A DNA stretch of 36,112 bases from Acidobacteriota bacterium (GTDB lineage Bacteria; Acidobacteriota; Terriglobia; Bryobacterales; UBA6623): the NCBI GenBank assembly GCA_027592785.1, contig JAQCLD010000041.1:1-36112 (forward strand), given 5' to 3'. A model generated the notes under the pieces. The model made no database searches, had not been told where the DNA came from, and worked only from the letters and a program-made list of their open reading frames with translations. This document shows, in pieces, positions 6,996-14,952 of the stretch. The position numbers were made by a program, and so were the translations under genes. The first letter of the stretch is position 1. The number at the start of each line of letters is the position of its first letter.

Positions 6996-8534
6996 CTACT
7001 TTATGATCTCGTCCAGGATGCGACCGAGGGAGCCGGAAGGCATCTCGATATCGAGCAGGGCGGCGATGGTTGGGGCGGCGTCGTTTAGCGCGGCGGCTTT
7101 GTAGTAGCGGCCGGGTTTGATGCCGGGGCCCATGAAGATGAGCGGGATGTGCGTGTCGTAGTTGTAGGGACTCCCGTGGGTCGTGCCGCTGGTGCTGCGG
7201 ATCCAAAACGGGTTGAGCACAATCTCGAGATCGCCCGAGCGCTGGGGGTTAAAACTCCGCAGCACGCGCGAGTCGATGGCGTCGTAGGCGGCTCGGCCTG
7301 CCAGAATCTGCTGCCGCGTGTAGACGCGGGCGACCTGCGGGTGCTCACGCATGACGGCGGCGACAATGTCCTCGGCTTCGGCGCGGTCGACGCCCTGCTC
7401 ATCCATTAGCTTGTAGTTGAAATAGGGCGATGTTCCCGCCGTGGCCTCGATCCAGTTGCCGGGGCCGTACTTGGCTTCAAGCGCGGCGCGGGCCGGCGCA
7501 AAAAAATCCCCGAGGACACGGCCGCCGGGCATCTTCTGTGATTCCAGCACTTCGGGCAGGGGGCTGACGGAGTGATCGGCGGTGAGCACGACGAGGACGT
7601 TCTCGATGCCGACGGCGCTTTCGACCGCGGCAAACAGGCGGCCGAGCGAACCGTCGACACCGACCGAAACAGCGTGAGCTTCGGGCGAGTCGGGTCCGTA
7701 GGTGTGCCCGACAGAATCGTTCGAGGAGAAGCCGACGGTGAGCACGTCGGTGACGCCGCGCTGGCCGAGTTTCTCCTCGCGTATGAGGTCTTCGGCGAAC
7801 GACTCCAGAAGATCGTTGCCGTAGGAGCTGCCGTAGACGGCGGCGTTGAGCTTGGGGCCGGGCTCGGTGGGCATGGTGCGGCCGGCGACCCAGGTCTTGC
7901 CCGCGTACTCTTTGACGTGTCCGGCGGCGTTGAAGGCTTGGACCCAGGCGGGAGTTTGAGGGAAGTAGTAGTCGCTGCTGACGAAGGCGCCACTGGCATT
8001 GTCGAACCAGTAGGCGGCGTCGGCCATGTGTCCGGCGGGCAGGATGGCGCCACGGTCTTTCATGGAGATGCCGATGACTTTGGAGTCGGGCGAGCCGCTG
8101 CGCTTGAGTTCGTCGCCGATCGTGCTGACGAGCAGGCGCTTTGGCGAGGATGCCTCCCCCGCGGCGCCGAGCAGTTTGCCCAAGGGGTCGGAAACGCTGG
8201 TGACCTGTTTGCTGGTTTCGCGGTCGTACCAGTCGTTGCCGATGATGCCGCTGATGGCGGGCGTGGCCCCGGACATCATGGTGGAGTGTCCCACGGCAGT
8301 GACCGAGGGGTAGTGTTCGAGATGGGCGTTGGCGAAAACGGCGCCACGGTCGAGCAGGGTCTTGAGGCCGCCTTTGTACTCATCGCGAAAGCGCGGCAGA
8401 TAGTCGTAGCGGAACTGGTCGATGGCTACGAAGAGAATGAGCTTGGGCTCCTGCGGTGGTGCTTGCGGTGCTTGCGCACGCAATAGGGCGACCGCGGGGA
8501 GGAGTAGGAGTGTGAGGAGTAGGAGGCGACGCAC
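6996..8534 (-). CDS. Secreted alkaline phosphatase/nucleotide pyrophosphatase superfamily enzyme
   Basis: 512 residues starting at GTG, with a signal peptide (MRRLLLLTLLLLPAVALLRA). The fold is the type I phosphodiesterase/alkaline phosphatase superfamily, similar to PafA-type phosphatases. Visible metal-site and nucleophile elements are Asp39 (VAIDQFR), Thr79 (HYPSVTAVGHS), NDSVGHTYGPDS, LTADHS, and a C-terminal GTTHGSPYNYDTHIP. It should hydrolyse phosphate mono- or diesters outside the cytoplasm. It ends 18 nt before the HpnG-like gene on the same strand and follows ispH by 42 nt. No link to hopanoids is known; co-location may simply reflect close packing. Confidence 0.87.
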   Translation of the reverse strand: MRRLLLLTLLLLPAVALLRAQAPQAPPQEPKLILFVAIDQFRYDYLPRFRDEYKGGLKTLLDRGAVFANAHLEHYPSVTAVGHSTMMSGATPAISGIIGNDWYDRETSKQVTSVSDPLGKLLGAAGEASSPKRLLVSTIGDELKRSGSPDSKVIGISMKDRGAILPAGHMADAAYWFDNASGAFVSSDYYFPQTPAWVQAFNAAGHVKEYAGKTWVAGRTMPTEPGPKLNAAVYGSSYGNDLLESFAEDLIREEKLGQRGVTDVLTVGFSSNDSVGHTYGPDSPEAHAVSVGVDGSLGRLFAAVESAVGIENVLVVLTADHSVSPLPEVLESQKMPGGRVLGDFFAPARAALEAKYGPGNWIEATAGTSPYFNYKLMDEQGVDRAEAEDIVAAVMREHPQVARVYTRQQILAGRAAYDAIDSRVLRSFNPQRSGDLEIVLNPFWIRSTSGTTHGSPYNYDTHIPLIFMGPGIKPGRYYKAAALNDAAPTIAALLDIEMPSGSLGRILDEIIK

Positions 8535-8576
8535 GGGGTTATTGTCGCCGATTTGTGCGGTGCCGGTGCGACGAAG

Positions 8577-9551
8577 TCAGCCGGAGATTTGGGTGAGCCG
8601 GGCGTGGTCGACGGCGAGTTGTTTGGGCAGAGGGAACTTGACGTTCTCTTCGATGACTTCGACCTCTTCGACGCGGTTGAAATCGAACTGGTTGCGCAAG
8701 TGCTCGATGACGCGTTGCACAAGCACTTCAGGGGCGGAGGCGCCTGCGGTGATGGTGACGGCGCGTACGCCGGAGAGCCATTGGGCGTCGATGTCGCGCT
8801 CGTCGTCGATGAGATAGCCGGGGGTGCCGGCGTTGACGCCGACTTCAACGAGGCGTCGCGAGTTCGAGCTATTTTGCGAACCGACGACGAGGATGAGGTC
8901 GGACGTATCCGCGCGGCGCTTAATGGCCTGCTGGCGGTTTTCGGTGGCGTAACAGATGTCTTGTGCGGGCGGACCTTGGATGTGGGGGAAACGCTGTTCG
9001 AGGGCGGAGATGATGACGTTGGCTTCGTCGAGGCTGAGGGTCGTCTGGGTCAAGTAGTAGACGTTATTGGGGTCGGGGATTTCGACGGTCAGGGCTTCTT
9101 CGCGCGTCGAAACGATGATCGTGCGCTCGGGGGCTTCGCCTTGAGTGCCGATGACTTCGTCGTGGTCGCGGTGGCCGATCAGTAGGATGGTTCCGTTCTG
9201 TCTGGCGAACTTGATGGCTTCCAGATGCACCTTGGTGACCAGCGGGCAAGTGGCGTCGATCACCAGCAGCCCGCGGGCTTCGGCCTCGCGGCGCACTTCA
9301 GGAGATACGCCATGAGCGCTGTAGACCACGCGAGAGCCGGAGGGTGCTTCGTCGAGCTCTTCGATGAAGATGGCGCCGCGGCTGGCGAGGTCCTCGACGA
9401 CGTGGCGGTTGTGGACGATTTCGCGGCGGACGTAGATGGGCGCGCCGTAGGCCTCAAGCGCCAGGTCGACGATATCGATGGCACGCACGACACCGGCGCA
9501 AAAGCCGCGCGGCTTGAGCAGATAGACGACCTTTTCGGCAGCGACGGGCAT
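8577..9551 (-). CDS. ispH: 4-hydroxy-3-methylbut-2-enyl diphosphate reductase
   Basis: IspH (LytB) is the [4Fe-4S] enzyme that ends the MEP pathway by making IPP and DMAPP. The three cluster cysteines are Cys18 (KPRGFCAGV), Cys102 (DATCPLVTKVH) and Cys200 (AQDICYATENRQ). The His/Glu active-site motifs VHNRHVVEDL and IGHRDHDEVIGT are present. The 324-residue length is normal. The start is ATG at 9551. It is the most upstream gene of the minus-strand isoprenoid/hopanoid block and supplies precursor for HpnCDE. Confidence 0.96.
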   Translation of the reverse strand: MPVAAEKVVYLLKPRGFCAGVVRAIDIVDLALEAYGAPIYVRREIVHNRHVVEDLASRGAIFIEELDEAPSGSRVVYSAHGVSPEVRREAEARGLLVIDATCPLVTKVHLEAIKFARQNGTILLIGHRDHDEVIGTQGEAPERTIIVSTREEALTVEIPDPNNVYYLTQTTLSLDEANVIISALEQRFPHIQGPPAQDICYATENRQQAIKRRADTSDLILVVGSQNSSNSRRLVEVGVNAGTPGYLIDDERDIDAQWLSGVRAVTITAGASAPEVLVQRVIEHLRNQFDFNRVEEVEVIEENVKFPLPKQLAVDHARLTQISG

Positions 9552-9559
9552 CAGGTCCG

Positions 9560-9565
9560 AGTATA
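9560..9565 (-). promoter_or_regulatory. Possible -10 element of ispH with very short leader
   Basis: On the minus strand TATACT ends 8 nt before the ispH ATG at 9551. If used, the transcript would begin at or next to the start codon, giving a leaderless or nearly leaderless mRNA. No good -35 element is seen at 16-18 nt. Confidence 0.35.
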
Positions 9566-9616
9566 ACGTGCCCTGCCGCAGCGGCTCGATGGCGGGAGTG
9601 CGCAGCGGACCTCTCC

Positions 9617-9646
9617 TTGACTATCTAGGAGAGTGCTCGCTATTCT
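9617..9646 (+). promoter_or_regulatory. padR promoter
   Basis: TTGACT (9617-9622) and TATTCT (9641-9646), separated by 18 nt, form a good sigma-70 type promoter ahead of padR. The start codon is at 9671. Both the spacer and the -10 lie inside the palindrome at 9624-9652. Confidence 0.7.
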
Positions 9647-9652
9647 CCTAGA
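9624..9652 (+). promoter_or_regulatory. Palindromic operator, probable PadR autoregulatory site
   Basis: TCTAGGAGA (9624-9632) and TCTCCTAGA (9644-9652) are perfect 9-bp inverted repeats with an 11-nt spacer. A third, imperfect half-site, TCTAGGTGA, follows at 9656-9664. The palindrome covers the promoter spacer and -10, so binding would block transcription. Autorepression by the adjacent PadR protein is the obvious inference, because PadR regulators usually repress their own operon. Confidence 0.7.
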
Positions 9653-9670
9653 ATCTCTAGGTGAGGCGTT

Positions 9671-10012
9671 ATGATCAAGACCTCTGAACTGCTGCCGGGA
9701 ACGCTGGACATTCTGATCCTCAAGGCGGTTTCACTGGGTGAATTGCACGGCTACGGCGTGCTGCTGCGTATCGAGCAGATCTCCGGCCGCACGCTCGAAA
9801 TTGAGCAAGGCTCGCTGTACCCGGCACTGCACCGTCTTGAGCATCGGGGGCTGTTGGCTACCGAATGGGGAGTCTCGGAGAACAATCGAAGAGCGAAGTT
9901 CTACAAACTGACGCGCGCGGGACAAGGCCGTCTTAGGGAGCAGACGTCGAACTGGGAACAGCTGGTCGCAACCATCACGTCGGCGCTGCGGGCCCAGCCT
10001 GATGAGGCCTGA
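9671..10012 (+). CDS. PadR-family transcriptional regulator (acidobacterial ADOP-linked type)
   Basis: A 113-residue winged-helix repressor. It begins SELLPGTLDILILKAVS and continues GELHGYGVLLRIEQ, EQGSLYPALHRLEHRGLL and KFYKLTRAGQGRL, the typical PadR recognition helix and wing. The short C-terminal helix (LREQTSNWEQLVATITSAL) fits the dimerisation region of small PadR proteins. It ends one base before the ATG of the permease gene. This pairing is very common in Acidobacteriota, where such PadR proteins usually accompany a long duplicated orphan permease. The palindrome overlapping its promoter suggests self-control; the ligand is unknown. Confidence 0.94.
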   Translation: MIKTSELLPGTLDILILKAVSLGELHGYGVLLRIEQISGRTLEIEQGSLYPALHRLEHRGLLATEWGVSENNRRAKFYKLTRAGQGRLREQTSNWEQLVATITSALRAQPDEA

Positions 10013-10013
10013 C

Positions 10014-12620
10014 ATGTTCTCGCGACTACGCTCCTTGCTTACGGCGCTGCTTCGATCTCGAAGCCTCAACCGCGAGATCGACGAAGAACTTCGTTTCCAT
10101 TGCGAAGCGCGCACCGAAGACCTCGTGCGGCGTGGAATGGAGCGCGGCGCCGCCGAGTGGCAAGCGCGCATCGAGCTTGGCGCCACGGCGGCCCATCGCG
10201 AGGAGATGCGCGCCTCACACGGGCTGCGTCTGTTCGATTACTTGCGCCAAGAGTTCGGCCAGGCAATTCGCACGCTACGCCGAAATCCGGCATTCTCGCT
10301 CTCCATCGTCGGTCTCATCGCTCTGGGAGTCGGATCCAACGTGGCGATATTCAGCGTCGTCGACGCCGTGCTGTTTCGCCCGCCCCCGTTCGCCGAGCCG
10401 GAGCGGCTAGTCAGTATCAACGGCGCGGGCTCAAGGAACGGCTGGATCTCCTTGCCCGAATACCAAACTCTCAAGACCCGTAGCGATCTATTCACCGGTA
10501 CGGCGGCGTACGTCAGAGACCTCGTAACAGTCACCGGCGCCAACGAGCCGGATCAAGTCTACGCCGTGCGCGCCACAGGTCAACTATTCTCCGTTCTCGG
10601 TGTCCGTGCCCTGTTGGGCCGAATGATCGAGGAGTCAGACGAAATACAGCGCACCAGAGCGGCAGTCATAAGCCGAAGGTTGTGGCAGCGGCAGTTTGAC
10701 GGCAACACGGATGTGCTTGGCAAGACAATCTCGTTATCGGGAGAGCTATTCACGGTCGTCGGCGTGATGCGCCCCGAGATCGAATTCCCGGTATCCAACG
10801 TCGACGTGTGGATTCCGCTCGATACCGCCCCCGACTCCCGGTACTTCTTGACGGCTATCGCTCGCCTGAAAGACGGGGTGACGCTTTCAGCCGTCCAAAG
10901 CGCTATGGATGTATTCGCCGCGCAGATCAGACAGGAAGATCCCCAAAAGGACGCCAACGTGCTGCTCGCTGCGCCGCCTTGGCGGCAGAGCGTCGAGCCG
11001 GCCTACGAGCTGACCATGATGCTCATCTTCGCGGCGTTCGGATGCGTCTTGCTGATCGCCTGCGGGAACGTCGCCGGCCTGCTGCTCGGGCGCGCCGCGC
11101 AACGCCAGCGGGAGATCGCCATTCGCGGTGCGCTCGGCGCCGGGCCGTGGAGAATCGCTCGCGGCCTGCTGGCGGAAAGCCTCATGCTGTCAGCCCTGGG
11201 AAGCGTTTTGGGCTTGATTGCCGCACACCAAGCGCTGCGGTTGCTCTCGAAGCTCTTGGCCCGGCTGCCGATCGTCTTGCCGCATCTGCAGTTCGTCGAG
11301 CTCAACGCCCGGGGAGTGACTGCAAGTGTGTTGCTTTGCCTGGCCGTCGCCTGCCTTTGCAGTCTCGCGCCAATCCTGTTCGCCGCTGGCGCACCGGCAC
11401 GAGCCGCGCTGCGGTCTGGAGAGCGAACGGGTTCGAAAGCTTCCCGGCCGCTCTTCTCGTTTCTTGTGGCCTCGCAGGCGGCTTTCGCTTGTTTCTTGCT
11501 GGTCGGTTCGGGGTTAATGCTGCACAGCGTCGTGCACTTACAAAATGCTGATAAGGGGTTCAAGCCCGAGAATATTCTGGCCTTGAGCGTGCCGACCGGG
11601 ACGATGCGCGGACCGCGTCCAACCGGCAAGGAGACTCAGCCGCAGATTGCCGCCTACTACGAACGATTGCTGGAACAGGTTGAGCGGATCAACGGGCCGG
11701 GCTCGGCAGCCCTCGTCAGCAACTTGCCCCTTTCAGGCATCAACATGACCTTGGCGTTTCCGGGAGCCGACGGCGAGACCATCGGGCTGTCGGCCACAAG
11801 CGTCAGCTCACAGTACTTCGCGGTCATGGGAGTCCCGCTCGTGTCGGGCCGCTTGTTCACGCCCGCTGAGCGCGACGGCTCCGCACCCGTCGTGGTCGTC
11901 AATGAGCGCCTAGCGAGCGAGATGTTTCCGGGTCAGAGCGCCGTGGGCCAGTATCTCCCGGTTTCCCAAGAAGCCAAGATTCGCATCGTCGGCGTCGTCA
12001 AGGACTCTTGGCAGTCCAAGTACGACCAGCCAATCGCCGGGGAGATCTACTTGCCCTACGAGCAAGCTATTCGCTGGGCCTTCGCGTCCACGATCGTCAT
12101 TCGCACAGACCGCGACTCACGGACCACCGCAGAAGCCTTGCAGCGAGCCATCTGGGCGGTCGACCCCAACCAGCCCATCACCCGGATTAGGGGGATGGAC
12201 GCAATCCTGTCGGACGCCATCTGGCGGCCGCGGTTTTCGGCTTGGGCCTTCTCTCTTCTCGGCTTGATAGCGTTGCTGCTGAGCGCTCTCGGGACGTACG
12301 CCGTCGTCAACTACACCAGCGCATTGCGGATGCGCGAGGTGGGCATCCGCATGTGTGTGGGGGCGACGGCTCGAGACGTCGTGCGTCTCGTCGTGGCGGA
12401 GGCGATGCGCCCATTGGCCATCGGGCTGGCCGTTGGCGGGCTGGCGACGCTAGGCCTTGCGCGATTTCTCTCTAGCGTTCTCTATGAAACGAGCAGCTGG
12501 GAACCCGAGGCGTATCTTGGCGCAGCAGCAGTCATGCTGGCTGCCTCGGTCATCGCTAGCTTCCTTCCTGCTTTGCGCGCTGCGTCCGCGGACCCCGTCT
12601 CAGTTCTGCGGGCGGAGTGA
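10014..12620 (+). CDS. ADOP-type FtsX/MacB-like ABC transporter permease
   Basis: 868 residues from the ATG at 10014, chosen because GAGG lies 6 nt upstream; an ATG at 10002 inside padR is also in frame. The N-terminus (LRSRSLNREIDEELRFH) is the cytoplasmic helix typical of acidobacterial duplicated orphan permeases. It is followed by MacB-PCD and FtsX parts in two copies: TLRRNPAFSLSIVGLIALGVG with IAIRGALGAGPWRIARGLLAE, and in the second half LGTYAVVNYTSALRMREVGIRM with LVVAEAMRPLAIGLAVGG. No ATPase gene is adjacent, as is usual for this family. It probably works in envelope transport or stress response, but its cargo is unknown. Confidence 0.93.
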   Translation: MFSRLRSLLTALLRSRSLNREIDEELRFHCEARTEDLVRRGMERGAAEWQARIELGATAAHREEMRASHGLRLFDYLRQEFGQAIRTLRRNPAFSLSIVGLIALGVGSNVAIFSVVDAVLFRPPPFAEPERLVSINGAGSRNGWISLPEYQTLKTRSDLFTGTAAYVRDLVTVTGANEPDQVYAVRATGQLFSVLGVRALLGRMIEESDEIQRTRAAVISRRLWQRQFDGNTDVLGKTISLSGELFTVVGVMRPEIEFPVSNVDVWIPLDTAPDSRYFLTAIARLKDGVTLSAVQSAMDVFAAQIRQEDPQKDANVLLAAPPWRQSVEPAYELTMMLIFAAFGCVLLIACGNVAGLLLGRAAQRQREIAIRGALGAGPWRIARGLLAESLMLSALGSVLGLIAAHQALRLLSKLLARLPIVLPHLQFVELNARGVTASVLLCLAVACLCSLAPILFAAGAPARAALRSGERTGSKASRPLFSFLVASQAAFACFLLVGSGLMLHSVVHLQNADKGFKPENILALSVPTGTMRGPRPTGKETQPQIAAYYERLLEQVERINGPGSAALVSNLPLSGINMTLAFPGADGETIGLSATSVSSQYFAVMGVPLVSGRLFTPAERDGSAPVVVVNERLASEMFPGQSAVGQYLPVSQEAKIRIVGVVKDSWQSKYDQPIAGEIYLPYEQAIRWAFASTIVIRTDRDSRTTAEALQRAIWAVDPNQPITRIRGMDAILSDAIWRPRFSAWAFSLLGLIALLLSALGTYAVVNYTSALRMREVGIRMCVGATARDVVRLVVAEAMRPLAIGLAVGGLATLGLARFLSSVLYETSSWEPEAYLGAAAVMLAASVIASFLPALRAASADPVSVLRAE

Positions 12621-12678
12621 GAGTTGTCCCGTGATTCCCAGCGCGCCTGGCCTACGGGGAACATTTCCGGCCAGCTCG

Positions 12679-13524
12679 GTGTCTAGGGCTATTCCAATTG
12701 GTCGTACGTCCAGTCTGGTCCAGAGAATTCTCCTTGGCCCTTTTGGGGTATTCCTGGTTGCCGCTTTCGTCGGCCAGATGGCGTGTGCGCTACGAAATTC
12801 GGAGACGTTTCGCGTGCTTCCCTCGGCGCCGCAGTACGAGATCCAGTCGCCGGATCTGACCCGAGCTTCGTACGACGCAGTGTTGCAGGCCTACACGCCC
12901 CGCGGCGACGGCTGGATCGAGCTGAAGCCGAGGATGGGGTTGTTCATCCAATACGCGCTGTTTCGGGAAGGATCGACCGAGCAAACGCTGGAGAATTACG
13001 TCGGCACGGAGTCGATACGCTATGAGATCGAGAAGCGAGGAGAACTCGCGGAATTTGGCGAGGTTAGCCGTATGGACCCGAGGCCGCAGGACGCTCTTCC
13101 GATCGATCAACTCGTCTCGAAGCGCCAACGGAAGAAGAAGCATCACCGGTTTTTTTATCAAGTCGTGATCTATACGCCTGAAGCTCAACGAGTGGCCGCT
13201 TTGATCAGTTCCGATTCGCCTGAGGAACTTCAGGCGCTTGCCGAGAAGCTGCAATCTGGCGTGCCCGCCATGGAAGATGTTTCAGCGGACAACTTCACGC
13301 TGTTGCCGGAGAACGCCTCGGCGGCCGTGGAGTTTTCGTTCACGGTGGATGGATCGCCGACCCGTGCCATATGGGGGAAAAGGCTCTCCGGTTATGTGGG
13401 GGACTCCCGTCGGCCGAAACTGTTCCGACTCTACAAAGGGGAATGGCGAAGGGTAGATTTCGATCCTGAGGATCGCGAGTCGCTAGCGATGCCGCTGTTG
13501 CCGGGAGATCGAGTCGAGCGCTAG
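12679..13524 (+). CDS. Hypothetical protein with N-terminal membrane anchor or signal
   Basis: I do not recognise this family. From a GTG at 12679 it has about 281 residues. A hydrophobic stretch (LLGPFGVFLVAAFVGQMACAL) could be a signal anchor. The cysteine after QMA does not make a standard lipobox. The rest is soluble, with a basic KRQRKKKHHR patch, LFIQYALFREGSTEQTLENY, and a C-terminal KLFRLYKGEWRRVDFDPEDR. The frame is open further upstream into the permease gene, so a start at GTG 12631 is possible; ATG 12778 would lose the anchor. It follows the permease by 58 nt with no visible promoter, so cotranscription is possible. Confidence 0.6.
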   Translation: MSRAIPIGRTSSLVQRILLGPFGVFLVAAFVGQMACALRNSETFRVLPSAPQYEIQSPDLTRASYDAVLQAYTPRGDGWIELKPRMGLFIQYALFREGSTEQTLENYVGTESIRYEIEKRGELAEFGEVSRMDPRPQDALPIDQLVSKRQRKKKHHRFFYQVVIYTPEAQRVAALISSDSPEELQALAEKLQSGVPAMEDVSADNFTLLPENASAAVEFSFTVDGSPTRAIWGKRLSGYVGDSRRPKLFRLYKGEWRRVDFDPEDRESLAMPLLPGDRVER

Positions 13525-13548
13525 TAGGGCGTCGAGATCTGCGATTTT

Positions 13549-13929
13549 GGAGTCCGGCGGCCTATAAGCCGGTTTTTGTTCCCCGGCGAACCGGGGCGGC
13601 GACCATTCCTCTAGGACCGCCATTACTGACGGCCTCAAGCAACCTACCCGGGACTCCAGACGCGGCGGGCCGCCGCTTGTCCCCTATTTGGTCTTGCTCC
13701 ACGCGGGGTTTGGCCTGCCATTGCAGTCACCTGCAACGCGGTGCGCTCTTACCGCACCTTTTCACCCTTACCGCCTCCGCAAGCGAAGGCGGCGGTACAT
13801 TTTCTGTGCCACTTTCCGTGGACGACCCTTTGAGAGTCGCCCCCCGGCCGTTAGCCGGCGCGCTGCCCAATGGAGACCGGACTTTCCTCCCCGTCAAATG
13901 ACGCGGCGATCGCCCGGCCGCCGGACTCC
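13549..13929 (-). ncRNA. rnpB: RNase P RNA, bacterial type A
   Basis: The catalytic RNA that trims tRNA 5' leaders. On the minus strand the two ends pair perfectly over 14 bp (GGAGTCCGGCGGCC with GGCCGCCGGACTCC), forming P1. The conserved P4 strand GAGGAAAGTCCGG follows near the 5' end. Further along come AAGGGTGAAAAGGTGCGG and TAAGAGCGCACC, the L15-type segment GGAGCAAGACCAAATAGGGG, CTAGAGGAATGG, and near the 3' end ACAAAAACCGGCTTATAG. Length is 381 nt. No T-run terminator follows. Apparent open frames on the plus strand here are antisense to this RNA. Confidence 0.96.
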
Positions 13930-13936
13930 AGGTCTC

Positions 13937-13942
13937 ATTGTA
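13937..13942 (-). promoter_or_regulatory. -10 element of rnpB
   Basis: TACAAT on the minus strand ends 7 nt before the first base of the P1 stem, as expected for a transcript beginning at the mature 5' end. The -35 region is weak. It lies in the 49-nt gap between the divergent rnpB and lemA genes. Confidence 0.55.
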
Positions 13943-13978
13943 CGCTGGCGAGAAGGGTATCCTGATAGGCGGCATACG

Positions 13979-14590
13979 ATGCGTAAGACTCGGCTGATGA
14001 TGGGCGTTTTTGCTGCGGTGACGGCCGGGCTGGCATTCGTCTACGTCGATAGCCGCGACGCGGTGGCCGAGAAGCAGGCGGCGATTGAGGACGCTTGGGA
14101 TCAGGCGACGGCGGTGATCGCGGCGCGTTCGGAGTTGGTGTCGCCGTTGGCGGACGCCATCCAGAGACGGGGGCCGCTGGAGAGCAGGTTGCTGATGAAC
14201 GTGGTGGAAGCACGGGCGACTCTGGAGAACTCCGCGCAACGCCCAGAGAAGATCGCCGCCAGCATGAGCCTCACCACGGCCTTGGCGGAACTCTTGGCCG
14301 CCGCGGAACAGGATCCAGCGCTGAAGTCGGACGCGACTCTGAAGCGGCTACAGGATCAGCTAGCTGAGGCGGAGAATCGCATCGCAGCCAGCCGGCGGCG
14401 ATATAACCAGGCGGTTCAGGACTACAACACGCACATCCAGTTGTTCCCCACGAACATGGTTGCCAGTCTTGCGGGGTTTACCCGTGAGGGGGCCTACTTC
14501 CGCACGACCGAAGAGGACCGCTTGGCGGCGCCGCCGCTGAAATTCAGTCAGGAACAGCCAGCGGCGGAAGAAGAGAACCCCGAAGAGTAG
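13979..14590 (+). CDS. LemA family protein
   Basis: 203 residues from the ATG at 13979. A short N-terminal hydrophobic segment (LMMGVFAAVTAGLAFVYV) is followed by an all-helical body typical of LemA: AAIEDAWDQATAVIAARSEL, RRRYNQAVQDYNTHIQLFP and NMVASLAGF. LemA proteins are membrane-anchored coiled helices of unclear function, often linked to envelope stress. The C-terminus is acidic (PAAEEENPEE). The frame is open for another 97 codons upstream, but those run across rnpB and are discarded. It diverges from rnpB and meets the HTH gene tail to tail with one base between. Confidence 0.87.
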   Translation: MRKTRLMMGVFAAVTAGLAFVYVDSRDAVAEKQAAIEDAWDQATAVIAARSELVSPLADAIQRRGPLESRLLMNVVEARATLENSAQRPEKIAASMSLTTALAELLAAAEQDPALKSDATLKRLQDQLAEAENRIAASRRRYNQAVQDYNTHIQLFPTNMVASLAGFTREGAYFRTTEEDRLAAPPLKFSQEQPAAEEENPEE

Positions 14591-14591
14591 G

Positions 14592-14876
14592 TTACTGCCA
14601 GGCTTCGTAGCCGCTCTCGTCGGTGACGAACGAATTGAAGATGGCCAGCACACGCTTGCGGTATTGGTACATCTGCTGCAGATCGGCCCGGAAGCGTTGA
14701 TCGTATTCCCTTGCTTTCATCCACTTACGGAACGTTGTGGGAGAGATGTCGATCTCTTCGCGGATGGCGTCAAGGGAGTGGCCTTTGAGGAATAGGCCGT
14801 AGAACATCGCCGCCTCGCGTTGAGGCGAGTGAAAGTCCATTTCGGCGAGGCGACGTTTTGGTTTCCTGGCGGTCAT
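14592..14876 (-). CDS. Small helix-turn-helix protein
   Basis: 94 residues, very basic at the N-terminus (MTARKPKRRL). The middle (LKGHSLDAIREEIDISPTTFRKWMKAREY) reads as a helix-turn-helix of the homeodomain-like or transposase-HTH type. A helical tail follows (QMYQYRKRVLAIFNSFV). No catalytic domain is present, so it is not a transposase by itself. It has its own promoter (14894-14922). Probably a DNA-binding regulator; the target is unknown. Confidence 0.75.
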   Translation of the reverse strand: MTARKPKRRLAEMDFHSPQREAAMFYGLFLKGHSLDAIREEIDISPTTFRKWMKAREYDQRFRADLQQMYQYRKRVLAIFNSFVTDESGYEAWQ

Positions 14877-14893
14877 GGGTCCAAAGAAAACTC

Positions 14894-14922
14894 AGTATAG
14901 ACGCGCTTTTGGCGGGCGGCAA
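14894..14922 (-). promoter_or_regulatory. Promoter of the small HTH gene
   Basis: Minus strand: TTGCCG (14917-14922), 17-nt spacer, TATACT (14894-14899). The start codon at 14876 follows after 17 nt. This separates the HTH gene from the suf-linked operon that ends at 14953. Confidence 0.6.
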
Positions 14923-14952
14923 CCGGGTGAACTGCCTACGACCCGCGACTGG

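Noticed and set aside
7572-8486. Long plus-strand open frame of about 300 codons
   Set aside because: It mirrors the phosphatase gene, whose signal peptide and active-site motifs are clear; the plus-strand product is Gly/Val/Asp-rich shadow.
12457-12678. Upstream part of the open frame of the hypothetical gene, overlapping the permease end
   Set aside because: It is in a different frame of the permease coding sequence and has no family features; the anchor segment begins later.
13677-13978. Open frames on the plus strand, including a 97-codon extension of lemA
   Set aside because: They run antisense through the RNase P RNA, and lemA has a good ATG and hydrophobic N-terminus at 13979.
14592-14876. 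Transposase fragment
   Set aside because: The helix-turn-helix is of a type also seen in transposases, but there is no catalytic domain, no inverted repeat ends, and the gene has its own promoter.
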